A DNA stretch of 64,000 nt from Aradus depressus (GCA_963662175.1 OY759223.1:18453460-18517459), one strand, 5' to 3'; positions 30,625 through 40,300 are shown, counted from the stretch's first letter. Notes: generated by a model from the sequence alone, not told the origin. A program made the numbers and translations.

Positions 30625-31035
30625 AGAATCTTATTCATATATAATATATTATTACATCATCACTTCTCTCATTTATTTTTTGGCTTCTAAAAAAATAGCA
30701 ATCACAAACGTTTCAGCTCCCATCATCAGTGTCTATAATACATCTGTTCTTTAGGTTAACTATTCCTTCTGTCAATCAGTATCTTCCTTTTACAGAAAAT
30801 ATTTATTGAGTCGACTTCTATTTATTAGTTTGAACTATATGTTTTAACATATAATTCAACTCAACAAATATTTCACATAAAAAGATTCTGATTGACAGAA
30901 GGAATAATTAACCTAAAGAACTCATGTATTATAGATACTGATGGGAGTGCTTCATGAAACGTTTCTAATTGCTATTTTTTGTGAAGGCATAAAATAAATA
31001 GGAAAAGTGATGCTATAATAATATATTATAAATAA
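30625..31035. mobile_element. PLE-b inverted pair next to Mmp exon 2
   Basis: The left arm (about 30640-30800: AATAGCAATCACAAACGTTTC, CTTTAGGTTAACTATTCC, TTCTGTCAATCAG) mirrors the right arm (about 30880-31020: CTGATTGACAGAAGGAATA, AAACGTTTCTAATTGC). An inner inverted pair TATTGAGT/ACTCAACAAATATTT lies around a loop. Decayed hammerhead-like cores sit in both arms. The right arm ends about 100 bp before the exon 2 acceptor. Confidence 0.6.
30704..30732 (-). ncRNA. Hammerhead-like motif, PLE-b left arm (stem II lost)
   Basis: ACA, CTGATGA, 8 bases without a proper hairpin, GAA, self-complementary ACGT, T, TGT. Stem I ACA/TGT and helix III match the palindrome family, but stem II is not formed. 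The right-arm copy (30936-30971) keeps CTGATG and GAAACGTTT only. Confidence 0.3.
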
Positions 31036-31131
31036 AACTGCGTTTCTCTCTTTTTTTGTAGAATTACTATTTCAAAAAGAATTGATATTAAAATAATTGA
31101 CTAATTCAAAATATTACTTTTTTTGTTACAG

Positions 31132-31261
31132 ATGTACCTTTCACAATTTGGTTATCTTAGTCCTACACTAAAGAATCCATCTTCAAGTCAGCTACTATCG
31201 CAAGATTCTCTTGAAGATGCAATTAAAGAATTTCAATCATTTGCTGGACTTAATGTTACAG
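31132..31261 (+). CDS. Mmp1: Matrix metalloproteinase, exon 2 (prodomain)
   Basis: Acceptor TTTTTTTGTTACAG ends at 31131; donor GTAAGA starts at 31262. The exon is 130 nt, entered in phase 0 and left in phase 1. It encodes residues 29-71: YLSQFGYLSP, the universal start of the MMP propeptide (PG-binding-like helical domain), then a Ser/Gln-rich helix and AIKEFQSFAGLNVT, the second conserved helix of the family. The split Gly codon completes with exon 3 to give GLNVTGALDEET. In MMPs this domain holds the zymogen shut. The reading frame is intact, with no stops. PLE-b lies close upstream and a MITE-D/PLE/RTE composite begins about 65 bp downstream. Confidence 0.95.
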
Positions 31262-31546
31262 GTAAGAATTATTGTTAACCATGTTATGACTTAATGAGAC
31301 ACATTTCACTGTAAATGTATAATGTGGCTATAACATACTTATACCAACCATGATTTTACAGTTCCCCTTCTCCTATCTCTCAAATTCATTTCAAATTGGC
31401 ATTTCTGGATAAGATAGTAATGTACAGCGTAATTATGAGAGTGAATTTCTTATTATTGTAAATATGTATATGTTGTATATGATCTAGCGAGAAGTGATTA
31501 TTTTACAAGTTGCTAATTAAAAATGTAGTCTAACTTTATTATAATA

Positions 31547-31584
31547 TACTAGCCGGCTTTCAAGGTTGTCCTCATCATCAGGCA
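31547..31584 (-). ncRNA. Hammerhead-like motif, PLE-d left arm
   Basis: TGC, CTGATGA, short stem II AGG-ACAA-CCT with unpaired bases on both sides, GAA, the 8-base palindrome AGCCGGCT, A, GTA. Stem I TGC/GTA has two good pairs and a wobble. The right arm (31868-31898) has lost the CTGATGA core. Weaker than the PLE-c and palindrome examples. Confidence 0.35.
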
Positions 31585-31921
31585 GTCTTCAAAAAACTCA
31601 TCATTCAGTTAAAAAGAAAGTTAAAAAGTTATACAATTCTAATTGCTAAAATAAAATATGTATCTACATAAAATATTGGCTATAAAATGAATAAATATAT
31701 TGAATAAATAAAATAACAACAAAAACACTACTTTATTTTGGTTGTAATTCGTTGTCTTTATTTATATATTTTAGCGCATACAGGCAATATTTTATGTATT
31801 TATTTTATCAATAATTACAATAATACTCTAGTCTACTGTAATTATTACAGTTTTGTAATTTTACAATGATAAGGGCAACCTGGAAAGCCAGCTAGAATAT
31901 TATAATAAAATATGTGAGAGG

Positions 31922-32351
31922 TTTTTACTTTACTTTACTTTTCCTGTCGCTACGGTCCTTGTAGAACCTGGGCCTCCGCAACAATCTTCCGCCATTCTAC
32001 TCTATTCTCGGCCTCCCGTCTCCATCTTCTTACACCCATCGTTCTGAGGTCGTCCTCCAGCCAACGTAAGCGGGGTCTACCTCTTCTTCTTTGTCCTCCT
32101 GGGTGTCCCTCCAGTATCCTCCTCTGCCTGGTTCCATCCTCTGTAAATGCCCCAGCTTCACTAAGGCCACCAGGTCCGGGCTCTTGTACAGGTCCCTCAG
32201 CTCCCTATTGGTCCGTATCCTTCATCTATCTCCCTCTGAAGTAGGGCCGTATATCTTCCTCAATACCTTCCTCTCCCACGCATTGAGTAAGACTTCGTCC
32301 CTCCTAGTCAGGACCCAGGTTTCACTCGCAGTGAACGGTAGCATCTATTCC
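31922..32351 (-). pseudogene. RTE-like LINE 3' end inside PLE-d
   Basis: Minus-strand reading: PFTASETWVLTRRDEVLLNAWERKVLRKIYGPTSEGDR, stop, [29 protein letters not shown], then [16 protein letters not shown]. Order and motifs (W-E-R-K-x-L-R-K-I-x-G, IRTNxEL, HxQRM) match the C-terminus of RTE/BovB-type ORF2. The 3' end is a (TTTAC)n microsatellite (plus strand, 31922-31945), typical of RTE. Flanked by TGTGAGAGG (31913-31921 and 32352-32360), the target duplication, as confirmed by the uninterrupted site near 17025. Confidence 0.85.
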
Positions 32352-32478
32352 TGTGAGAGGTCACTACATTTTTATTTTGCAACCTGTCCTAGTTTGAAAT
32401 GAATTTGAGAGATGAGAGGAGGTAGATTAATTTGTAAAAACATGGTTCGTATAAGAAAGTCCCATCAGATAGCCACAA

Positions 32479-33182
32479 CAGAAATATTGTTTTTTAAATT
32501 TATTTTTATAACTCCATTAAATGTATAGTCATATTGGTCTTATTCAAAATCTGAGGGCTTACTGGTGGTTGTAAATTTAATTAGGGAAAGTTTTGGTAAG
32601 GATCATTATTTCATTAGGGCCGACCATTTCCTAATAAATCGAGCGAAAGTCTAAAAAAAAAAGAAAAAAAAGAAATATGTTCCGGGGAACATGAACACGA
32701 AAAAATGTGTTCAGTGGAACGCGAAATTTCGTTGAAATCTCGAACTTTTGCATTGTTAAAATACTTTCTTATGCTATAGGTAGAATAATGTAAAAATAAA
32801 TAGTCCCTATTGAGAAGAAATGAATATACCAACAATTATGAAATTTCATTATCAATTATCATTTTGATTATAATAAAAAATACAATTGTAAGCTAGTTAA
32901 ATGGCTTAGCTCACTCTTATTTATTATTTTTTTAATTCTTGGAAGTTATAATTTTCTTAAAGTAAAGTAAAATTGTTTTTTTAGTAGTATTTAATCGTTT
33001 CTTAATGTGGAATCGTTCAGGACACAATGAAAACACAACTAAATTTAATGGTTTCCATTCATTCTGATGGTTGCCATAAATATTGTATTATAAATGTTCT
33101 TTGTTAATTCAAACTGATAAAAGGACGATGTGACTAATTATGGTTGCAACAGAAAGATTTATTTTCGTTATAAAAATGCATT
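32479..33182. other. Unassigned with R1/R3-like end blocks
   Basis: 32690-32790 has the GAACGCGAAATTTCGTTG..CTTTCTTATGCTATAGG block seen at the edges of R1 and R3. Nothing else recognised. Confidence 0.35.
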
Positions 33183-33590
33183 GTCGGGACATAGCCAGGA
33201 TTTTGAGCGGGGTGAGCGGGCGGGGTCGGGGGGGGGGAGTTAGGTTACAGAAGTGGCACAGCCCGCAGTTTCCGTGGTTAGACTCGGACCCCTAAAAGGT
33301 CCCCCTGAGGTAACCACTGACTGTAATACTTAAGCTGACTTTACATGAGCAGCAAAAATGCAAAGCGCAGCAGCAGCAAATGCACGCTGTGGTTTCTGTG
33401 CTTTTAGAACTAAATGACTCACAGCCAATACCGTGCATTTGCTACTGATGCGCTTTGCATTTGTACTGCACATGTAAAATCAGCTTTAAGAGTATAAAGT
33501 ATAACATAAATGAAGATTTTGAGCGAGGAAATGAAATGATCTATATTCGGCACGCGCCCCCCCCCCCCTCATGGCTACGCCCTCGATTGC
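33183..33590. mobile_element. Probable hAT-like MITE with G/C-rich ends
   Basis: Left end GGGACATAGCCAGGATTTTG followed by a G-rich run; right end a C run followed by TCATGGCTACGCCCTCG, an imperfect inverted match. GGCTACGCCC also closes a C-rich block at 52745-52780. No clear target duplication. Class assignment is tentative. The interior contains the foldback at 33331-33489. Confidence 0.4.
33331..33489. repeat. Foldback MITE (about 65-bp arms)
   Basis: Arms TTAAGCTGACTTTACATG, GCAAAAATGCAAAGCGCAGC and GCAAATGCACG mirror CGTGCATTTGC, GCTTTGCATTTG and CATGTAAAATCAGCTTTAA. The repeated TTAA at the outer ends may be the target site. Confidence 0.8.
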
Positions 33591-34075
33591 CGGTGATTCC
33601 GGTGATTCACCGACGACATTTTTTGTCTGCGATAGAAATTTTCAATAGTAATATTTTAATAAAAGAAATGAGCTGAAAATTTACATTCATTGTATAATGT
33701 CGGTGACTGCGCACATGAACTTACATAGCATTTATTGTTTGTGAGACTCTTTTTTTTTCAGAAGTACCCAATTAAACATTTGTCTAATGACCTACAATCA
33801 AAGAATACCACGAGCATTAGTTGGCTTGTTGCTGAAGTGACGATGCTGGAATTTCCCATCTTAACAAGAATTTCACTTTTTTTTTCTTTTTCTAAATATA
33901 AATTGTCTTGCATTTTATTTCTCCAGCTGTACGAAGCATGGAGGAAGTTATGCAATCGGTTAGACATTTCTAGTTGCATTTCTTACATTTACGTCCCTTT
34001 ATCAGTTCACAATGTACGAAGTATAAAAGAAAGATAAAAAAAAAAAAAAATAGTAATAATAAGAAATGTGATGTG
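33591..34075. other. Unassigned; R1 end fragments
   Basis: 33590-33620 carries GGTGATTCACCGACGAC, the R1 right end. The rest has no convincing coding frame; the open frames on both strands at 33735-34037 overlap and match nothing. Confidence 0.35.
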
Positions 34076-34340
34076 ATCATAACACTACTTTTTTTATACC
34101 AACCACACTTTTACATATCACTCTCTCTCTCCCCTCCCCTCCCAAATTCATTTCATACTGGCATTAGTGATGGATATTAATGAAGTAATGAGTTAGCGTC
34201 ACTAGTTTTCTTTGTTTTATTCATTGTACAGCGTAATTTTGAGAGTAACTCTTTTATACCCAATGCCAGTATGAAATGTTTTAAAGAGTGAGAGAGTAAG
34301 TTATCTGTAAAAGCGTGGTTGGTTTAAGAAAGCCCTGTAA
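34076..34340. mobile_element. MITE-D, complete copy
   Basis: Arms TTTATACCAACCACAC..CTCTCTCTC..ATTCATTTCATACTGGCATTA and AATGCCAGTATGAAATG..GAGTGAGAGAG..GCGTGGTTGGTTTAAGAAAG form inverted repeats of about 95 bp around a spacer (GTACAGCGTAATTTTGAGAGT). Outer ends are ATCATAACACT/AATGGCCACATTA. It has no coding capacity. Confidence 0.8.
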
Positions 34341-34367
34341 TGGCCACATTACACATATATATATATA

Positions 34368-34723
34368 GGGTTAGGGTTAAAACTAAGGTTTATGACTCAT
34401 GCCCGGGCTTTTAACTACGAGGTCATATCGCCTACTACCAGAGAGCTCTTTCGTCACTCTGGTAGACATGAGCCCGACTCTACTGTGGGAGTCCTAAATT
34501 TTGCCTACCCTAAATTTTTTATTCACCTAGGGTAGGGGTCTTTAATGAGTACCTGACATCGTACAGGCTCGGGACCATCGCTTAACGTCCCATCCGAAGG
34601 ACGGCGTACTTAAGTTTATTTTACCTCCCACATAAAATAATCTAAGGGCCTCGGTCGGGTTACGAACCCACGTTCTTGAGCTCAGAAGACAAGCACGCAT
34701 ACCACTGAGCTACCGGCGCCCTC
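34368..34723 (-). mobile_element. SINE-1, full length with target duplication
   Basis: The tail is an altered GGGTTAGGGTTAAAAC; the body and head are complete. CACATATATATATATA occurs on both sides (34352-34367 and from about 34724) and reads as the target duplication in an AT-rich site. Confidence 0.92.
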
Positions 34724-34739
34724 CACATATATATATATA

Positions 34740-35288
34740 TATATATATTTTTTTTTTAGTGTAAATATTTTTTTTATTATGCATATTTACAATCGGTACA
34801 GACAGACCATAAGTAAATTTGTTGACAATAGGTAATGGAAGAATTTATGTTATTTTCCGGACGGTTTTCGGTTTGTATCTCAAAACCCGAATGTCTCTTT
34901 CAGCTTTCTCTACAACTTTTACTTAAAAATATTTTTGATTAGGTCATAAATGTAAGCGGTATCTTGTAAAATCTACTTAAGCCCTGAAGTAAAATGGTCT
35001 TAGTTTTCATCAAATTTCGGCCAAAACTTAATCACTTCTAAGTTAGCACATTTGACTTCATTCCAATTTCAAGTTCATAGCTACAATCATTCGAGATAAA
35101 GCGTTCACAACTTTCCAATCACACACACGCACTGTCATCATCAAGAAAATTATCAAAACGTATTCAGAGGACCTTGAAACGTGAAAATCCACATTGAATC
35201 CTCGATTTCTGATTTCCGCACGATTACAATACTTCCTTATACTATAGGTATAAGAAAGTAATAATAATATAATAATTATACATAAGCT
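34740..35288 (+). repeat. R3 family copy
   Basis: R3 is a dispersed repeat of about 0.55 kb, also at 57380-57935, 63000-63175 and, on the minus strand, 51065-52110. Blocks here: GGACGGTTTTCGG, TTTCTCTACAACTTTTAC, TTTTGATTAGGTCATAAAT, CATTCCAATTTCAAGTTCATAGC, TCAAAACGTATTCAG and ACCTTGAAACGTGAAAATCC, then TATAGGTATAAGAAAG. No coding frame or inverted ends. Confidence 0.7.
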
Positions 35289-35358
35289 TTCTGGTAGTAG
35301 GCGATATAACGTCGTAGTTAAAGCCCGGGCATGAGTCATAAAACCTAACCTAACCTTA
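35289..35358 (+). mobile_element. SINE-1 3' end only
   Basis: TCTGGTAGTAGGCGATATAAC, GTTAAAGCCCGGGCATGAG and the tail AAACCTAACCTAACC. Strong 5' truncation like the copy at 24439. Confidence 0.88.
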
Positions 35359-36170
35359 AAGGTTTTCAAATTATCTTACTGGGCCAACAGGGAAAATGAA
35401 TAGCATAGAATTTACGAGCACAAATAATTGGGTTTATTTACTTAAACTACATAATAAAATTAATAACTTATATTTTGGCCATTCTTCATATCAAAATTAT
35501 ATACTTTTTTTTTTTTTTTTTTTTTTTTCTTTCTTTCTTTTGGCTTTATGAACGGTGCATATTAGCCATGTCAATGTGTTATGTATAATTATTTAAGACA
35601 TCCATGGCCCCGGGAGGGAGTTCTATCTACGAAATAAAACTCACTCCCGGACGGGATTCGAACCCGCAAACCATGGTGAGACCATGCGACCAAAGCCCTA
35701 CGCTCTAGCCCGCACGGCCACCATGGCCCCCAATTATATACTTTTTGGGCATATATATTTTGTACATATTAATAAATAACAGTACCTTCTTTGCGCAACA
35801 ATTTCACTGTTAATGTACACACCTACTTAGTTCTCACATCTCAAGACTAAACAACTCTCTGCCCACCTTCACCACTCAACCCAGACCACACACCATTGAC
35901 TCTTCTACACTAATTCAAAAACAGCTGAGGGCCGTGTTTTGTTTTCTACTCATTTGTTTTAAAACAAAATGCATTCACATTATTTATTTACTAATTCATT
36001 TGCTTCTTGGATTTTATATAAAAATAAATATAATTAATTTTTTTATATTAATAATTTATTTTGAGTTTATTATTATTATTTTTTTTTTTTTTATTTATAT
36101 ATTTACAATAATAATTTAAATGTGTATATTTTTTATAAATCACATCACACTGCTAAAGTGAGAAATATAA
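35359..36170 (+). repeat. R2 family copy split by SINE-2
   Basis: CTTACTGGGCCAACAGGGAA, GCATAGAATTTACGAGCAC and AATTGGGTTTATTTACTT precede the SINE-2 insertion. AGTACCTTCTTTGCGC, TTTCACTGTTAATG and AATGTGTATATTTTTTA follow it. Confidence 0.7.
35510..35731 (-). mobile_element. SINE-2 (tRNA-derived), with target duplication
   Basis: Minus strand: CATGGTGGCCGTGCGGGCTAGAGCG (A-box region), CATGGTTTGCGGGTTCGAATCCCGTC (canonical B box), then a body GGAGTGAGTTTTATTTCG..CATGGATGTCTTAAATAAT, ending in AAAGAAAGAAAGAAAAAAA (T/C run on the plus strand at 35510-35540). It is flanked by the 15-bp repeat AATTATATACTTTTT (35495-35509 and 35732-35746). Distinct from SINE-1 in head, body and tail. Confidence 0.9.
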
Positions 36171-36700
36171 GTATTAAAAATAAATAAACAAAACATAGAT
36201 TAGGCAGAGCTTAAAAGAGGATATCTGTGGAAGAACTCTGCTTAGAAAATAAAAATGAAAGCTATGCAACAGACTAGTTCATGCATTAGCACACTTTATT
36301 GAGAATACAATCTTGCGGTGAAGCAATGAACGACAGGTGCTGTCTCCGTAAACCATTGTAACATACTATATATTTTCATGACAAAAAATATTTATAATTA
36401 TAACAAAAAAACTATTATTTTTCTAGACAATAAATCAGCTGGAACAATTCTATTCAGTATGAGTTGTAATAAAACTATTATTATCTTCTATATATATTCT
36501 TCACTTTGTAGTTGCACTGAGCTCTCTTTTATAATAATTATTTTTTATGGTGAGAACATTTAAGAAGAATATTTTCAATGTTTATTTTCTTTTTGAATGA
36601 ATGGGATTTTCCAAGTGTTTCTTCCTTCTTCCATTCGCAGAATTATACCGGACTATACGTGAATTTACGTATAAAATATCGTGTCGATTCGTCTTTTCGC
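36171..36700. other. No recognisable gene
   Basis: AT-rich with low-complexity open frames; nothing supported. Confidence 0.4.
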
Positions 36701-36708
36701 TTTCCTTA

Positions 36709-37340
36709 AGCCCGCCAAACACAATCTGGCGAGCCTGTCAGTTTGGCCTGAACAGTCCCCTGATGTCAGGCCGCCGGATCACGCGGAAGACCTCATACAC
36801 GTTCAGGCATACTTGTCAGGATGAGGATGTTGACGTACTCGCGGTTCTTGGTTTAATGGTTAATTTAAATCAAAAGCACAGAAATTAAATAAAACCTGGT
36901 GTATGGAGTGGCTAAAAAACTCGGTCAAGTGCAAACTATACTTGCATAGATAGTGTTCGATGCCATCTGTGTGTACCTGTGAAATGATCGAGGTTGAGAT
37001 GGTACCTCTGTGGTTAACCTGTAAGCTGGTAATAAATATCCTTGGCTTCAATAAAAACGTCATTTATAAACTTTTCTGCAAAGCATCTTTGTCCAAATCT
37101 CGTAGTTTCATAGCCAAATTTTTTCCGAAAATATCAACGATCTTCTGGTGTTCGAGGTGCCTTAAAATGGTATTTTATGGTGGTCCAAAACCAAAATAAG
37201 TATTTGAAAAGAGAGGTAGAACCCTTGTTTCGCGGCACATGGTACGGACTGAACTGAACCCACTAACGCTCCGGCGGCCTGACATCAGGCGGACTGTTCA
37301 GGCCCAATTGACAGGCTGGCCGAACCGTGTGTGACCTGCT
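36709..37340. mobile_element. PIF/Harbinger element, internally deleted
   Basis: Flanked by TTA on both sides (36706-36708 and 37341-37343), the PIF target duplication. Inverted ends of about 70 bp share GCCTGTCA, GGCCTGAACAGTCC, CCTGATGTCAGGCCGCCGGA. Left interior, plus strand: DVDVLAVLGLMVNLNQKHRN followed in another frame by KTWCMEWLKNS, resembling the N-terminal part of PIF transposases (K-x-W-V-K-x-W-L-x-K-R). Right interior, minus strand: KIVDIFGKNLAMKLRDLDKDALQKSL, resembling the C-terminus of the PIF partner (MADF/BESS) protein. Two ends of convergent genes are joined by a large deletion. Confidence 0.7.
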
Positions 37341-37363
37341 TTAGTGGAATGTTCGTCTGTTCG

Positions 37364-37535
37364 TTTTTATTACTCATGCCTAGGTTTCAAGTATGAAATC
37401 GCCTACTTACCAGAACGCTCTGGTGAACATGAGCTCGACAATCGTTATAAATGTTGCCTATCCTTGTTTAGTTTACCTATGGATCTACTCCATAGGACGG
37501 CATGCTCAATGTTTTGTTTTTTTTACTTCCCGAAG
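37364..37535 (-). mobile_element. SINE-1, old degraded copy
   Basis: TTACTCATGCCTAGG, CGCCTACTTACCAGAACGCTC, GAACATGAGCTCGAC, TGTTGCCTATCC and AGGACGGCATGCTCAA. About a third of the body is missing and no boxes remain. Confidence 0.7.
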
Positions 37536-38189
37536 TCAGTTACAAAAACAAACAACAAACAACATTTGAACATTTAATATTTTTGCATCATGGCCCCTAG
37601 ACTCCTATGGCCGACCTGAAGTTCTTATGAGTATAGACAGAGATTCTAAAGTTGTTTCACTCATTGTCTGAAAACCGGTTTTTAAAAGTATTTTATCCCC
37701 AGACGTACCATGTATCCCAATGCGTCATATGATCGGTATGGAGGGAATAACCAGTTTTTTATTACTATGAGCCTCACACTATAACTTACTACTACGTAAC
37801 TCTACCTATCATTATTACAAGGAATAGTGCGAAAATACGAGATCAAGTTTTCAACGAAATTTCACGTTTCAATGTCTCCGAAACATCGTTTTGACCATTT
37901 CTCATTGCTTAAATTTCGAATGAACTGAAATATCTATCTATAAGGAATAATTTGATCTAAGATAATCTTTTATGAATAAAAACATATAACATCAAAAAAC
38001 CAATTTTAAGCTAAAACGGCCTCAAGAAGTTATTACAATAAACACTTGAATAAAAAATCAATAAATAAAAAAATCTATTAACAATCATCAAGATCGAATA
38101 TTAAGGTTACAAAGTGGAACTTTGTGGGTTTCTAGATTAACAATGACTATATGAAATGACCTACTGACAATCATAAAAGATTCAGTTCG
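37536..38189. other. Unassigned with an R3/R1 edge
   Basis: 37830-37890 resembles the minus-strand edge shared by R1/R3 (GTTTTCAACGAAATTTCACG). No gene recognised. Confidence 0.35.
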
Positions 38190-38482
38190 TTAGTTAGTTA
38201 TTAAAACACATGCATGCACTTCAACTACGATGTCATAATATGGCAATATTATTGCCTACTCTCTACACTCTGGTCGGTATGAGCCCGACTCTACTATGGG
38301 CATCCTAAATTTTGTCTATACTAAATATTTATTCACCTAGGATACGGAGCCTTTAAGGACGGCGTGCTTAAGTTTTTTTTTTACTTTCCAGATAAAATAA
38401 ACTAAGGGCGTCGGCCAAGTTTCGTACCCGCAATCTTGAGCTAAGTAAGCAAGCATGCATACCACTAAGCTACCGGCGACCT
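38190..38482 (-). mobile_element. SINE-1, diverged
   Basis: Body with a deletion after CACCTAGGATACGGAG, then AGGACGGCGTGCTTAAG and head GAGGTCGCCGGTAGCTTAGTGG, with B box altered to GGGTACGAAACTTGGCC. It lacks the CCTAA tail. Confidence 0.85.
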
Positions 38483-38672
38483 CATTCAATGACAATAATG
38501 TTAATTATTTCGAGAAATATCCAAATTATAGGAAAACAAATTTGAATAATTTATTGTCTTATAATGTTTGTTGTTTTGCGTTACTTTGGACTTCAATGGA
38601 CCGTTTTCAAGGAAATTGCAAAAATATAAAGATATTTATAAAATACCGTGTTGAATCTAGGAAAAATACTGT
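38483..38672. other. Spacer between two SINE-1 copies
   Basis: Nothing recognised. Confidence 0.4.
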
Positions 38673-38966
38673 TTAGGTTAGGTTAGGTTTTATGACTCAT
38701 GCCCGGGCTTTAACTACGAGGTCATATCGCCTACTACCAGAGCGCTCTTTGTGGACATGAGCCTAAATTTTTATTCACCTAGGGTAGGGGTCTTTAACGA
38801 GTACTCGACATAGTACAGGCTCGGGACTATCGCTTAACGTCCCATCCGAAGGACGGCGTGCTTAAGTTTATTTTAGCTCCCAGATAAAATAAACTAAGGG
38901 TCTCTGTCGGGTTTCGAACCCACGTTCTTGAGCTCAGAAGACAAGCACTGAGCTACCGACGCCCTC
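38673..38966 (-). mobile_element. SINE-1 with two internal deletions
   Basis: Tail TTAGGTTAGGTTAGG intact. The stretch from CGTCACTCTGG to TACCCTAAA is largely missing (GCTCTTTGTGGACATGAGCCTAAATTTT), and a few bases are lost in the A box (CAAGCACTGAGCTACCG). The B box is intact (GGGTTTCGAACCC on the plus strand). Confidence 0.9.
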
Positions 38967-39472
38967 TAATATAGGTGCTTTGAGTGCATCATATTTTGTT
39001 CTCATATTTATTTTGAGATTGCATGTCTCGGTTCATGAGACTACTAGATAAGGTCAGACAAGCTGATGAGCATATTCTAGTTGCATTTTGTTGAAATGTG
39101 CTTATTAAGCTACTTAATGATACATCTCACTGTTGTGTGTAATAGCATAAAATAGAATGCATGTGTGTTCATTATAAGTAGAGCCGGATTTCGTGCAGTA
39201 AAAAAATTTAAAAATGTGCAATAAAAATGCCAAAACGTGCAAAAATGTCCATTAAAAAATAGAATCCTGCCATAACTGTTTTTGTGCAAAAAAAAAAAAA
39301 AATTGGATCTAATTTGTTAATTAAATAACTCTTTTTTAGCATAAAATTAGGTGGGGTTAAAAATAAATCTATAAAATAAAAAGCCTAAAAGAATTTATTT
39401 ATACAATTTATAAAAAAAATTTACTAAAAACACATTTTTTTTTTACCTCCATGTTTTAATTACAAAAGCATA
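38967..39472. other. Unassigned AT-rich DNA, possible hAT terminal region
   Basis: 39190-39300 has repeated ATGTGCAA/AAAACGTGCAAAAA words that recur at 48305-48360, next to a hAT dimerisation-domain remnant. If the two belong to one element, everything from 39.2 to 48.4 kb would be later insertion plus hAT. Terminal inverted repeats could not be matched, so this stays a hypothesis. Confidence 0.25.
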
Positions 39473-40249
39473 CAGTTGACTCGCGATAGTCCGACACGCT
39501 CGGTAGTCCGACGCCGCGCCGTATGAATCATCGGTCTAGTTTGTATTGTGATTCACAGGATCGTCGTATCTTACGTATCGCCGTTAGTTCCTCGCTGTGT
39601 TCAGTAGCAACGTGAGTGTGCAGTTGCTCTATTTGTGATATTATTACAGTTAACCCTACGTTTTTTATTATTAAGTGTGATGGCAAGTACAAGTGGAAGC
39701 AATAAACGTAAGCATAAAACATTAACTCTTCCTGAAAAATGGGAAATTATTAAGAGGCATGACCGCATGACGAAACATATCAAGTCACAAACAATGTTGT
39801 TGAGGATACGATTTGCGATGATATAAATATTCCACAAGAATCATCGGAAGAATTAAGAAGATGGGTCTTAGACGACAACCTGGGCGCCTTAGGACTTAAC
39901 GGATGAAGAGATAGTGCAAGAAGTAACATCTGATACACAAGACGACATAATCGAGGAGGCCGTGGAGACGAAATGTACAGTCACTTGTGATGAAGCTATG
40001 TCGGCTGCTAACACTTTAATACGCTGGTGCGAGGAACGTGAGCTTGACGTGAACAATGTGTTGATTTTAAAAGACATTCAAGAAAAGGCTATGCCTGATT
40101 GTATGCGTAAAAAGAAACAGAAGACCATCATAGATTTTTTAAAATCAATTTTCCAAACTTATACACTGCAAATTCAATTAAATAGAGCCAACCTTTGGTA
40201 ATCCGACAACCCCGCGGTCCCGTAGTGTCGGACTATCGCGAGTCAACTG
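39473..40249 (+). mobile_element. Tigger/pogo element, internally deleted
   Basis: Terminal inverted repeats CAGTTGACTCGCGATAGTCC / GGACTATCGCGAGTCAACTG flanked by TA (39471-39472 and 40250-40251). Inside, from 39680: MASTSGSNKRKHKTLTLPEKWEIIKRHD, the start of a CENP-B/Tigger N-terminal helix-turn-helix, in which IIKR is followed by a frame break. 39914-40110 encodes EEAVETKCTVTCDEAMSAANTLIRWCEERE, similar to the acidic C-terminal tail of Tigger/Jerky transposases. The DDE core is deleted. Confidence 0.88.
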
Positions 40250-40265
40250 TATAATAAATGCTTTT

Positions 40266-40289
40266 GTATTTTTTTAATCAAAAATTTAT
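40266..40289. repeat. Left half of a 24-bp inverted repeat flanking the Helentron block
   Basis: GTATTTTTTTAATCAAAAATTTAT here is the exact reverse complement of 47604-47627 on the right side of the block, 7.3 kb away (shown in two parts in the findings). Confidence 0.7.
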
Positions 40290-40300
40290 ACATATTATGT

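Larger units (their letters stand above)
11542..31131 (+). other. Mmp1: Mmp intron 1 (about 19.6 kb)
   Basis: Bounded by GTAAGT at 11542 and TTTTTTTGTTACAG ending at 31131. It contains the Jockey, hAT/PLE palindrome, Tc1-like and many SINE-1 insertions listed separately. Unannotated host exons cannot be excluded, but the protein reads continuously across the join. Confidence 0.75.
31500..32384. mobile_element. PLE-d inverted pair (interrupted by RTE)
   Basis: Left arm: TAATTAAAAATGTAGTCTAAC, TTTATTATAATATACTAGCC, GGCTTTC. Right arm: GAAAGCCAGCTAG, AATATTATAATAAAAT, TGTGAGAGG, then after the RTE TCACTACATTTTTATTTTGC. The same text occurs singly at 16830-17060. A hammerhead-like motif lies in the left arm at 31547-31584. 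Confidence 0.55.
31325..32478. mobile_element. MITE-D split by a PLE-d/RTE insertion
   Basis: Left half 31325-31495 (TATACCAACCATGATTTTAC, CTCTCAAATTCATTTCAAATTGGCA) and right half 32385-32478 (TTTGAAATGAATTTGAGAG, GGTTCGTATAAGAAAG) are the two inverted ends of one MITE-D, separated by about 890 bp of later insertions. Confidence 0.7.
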
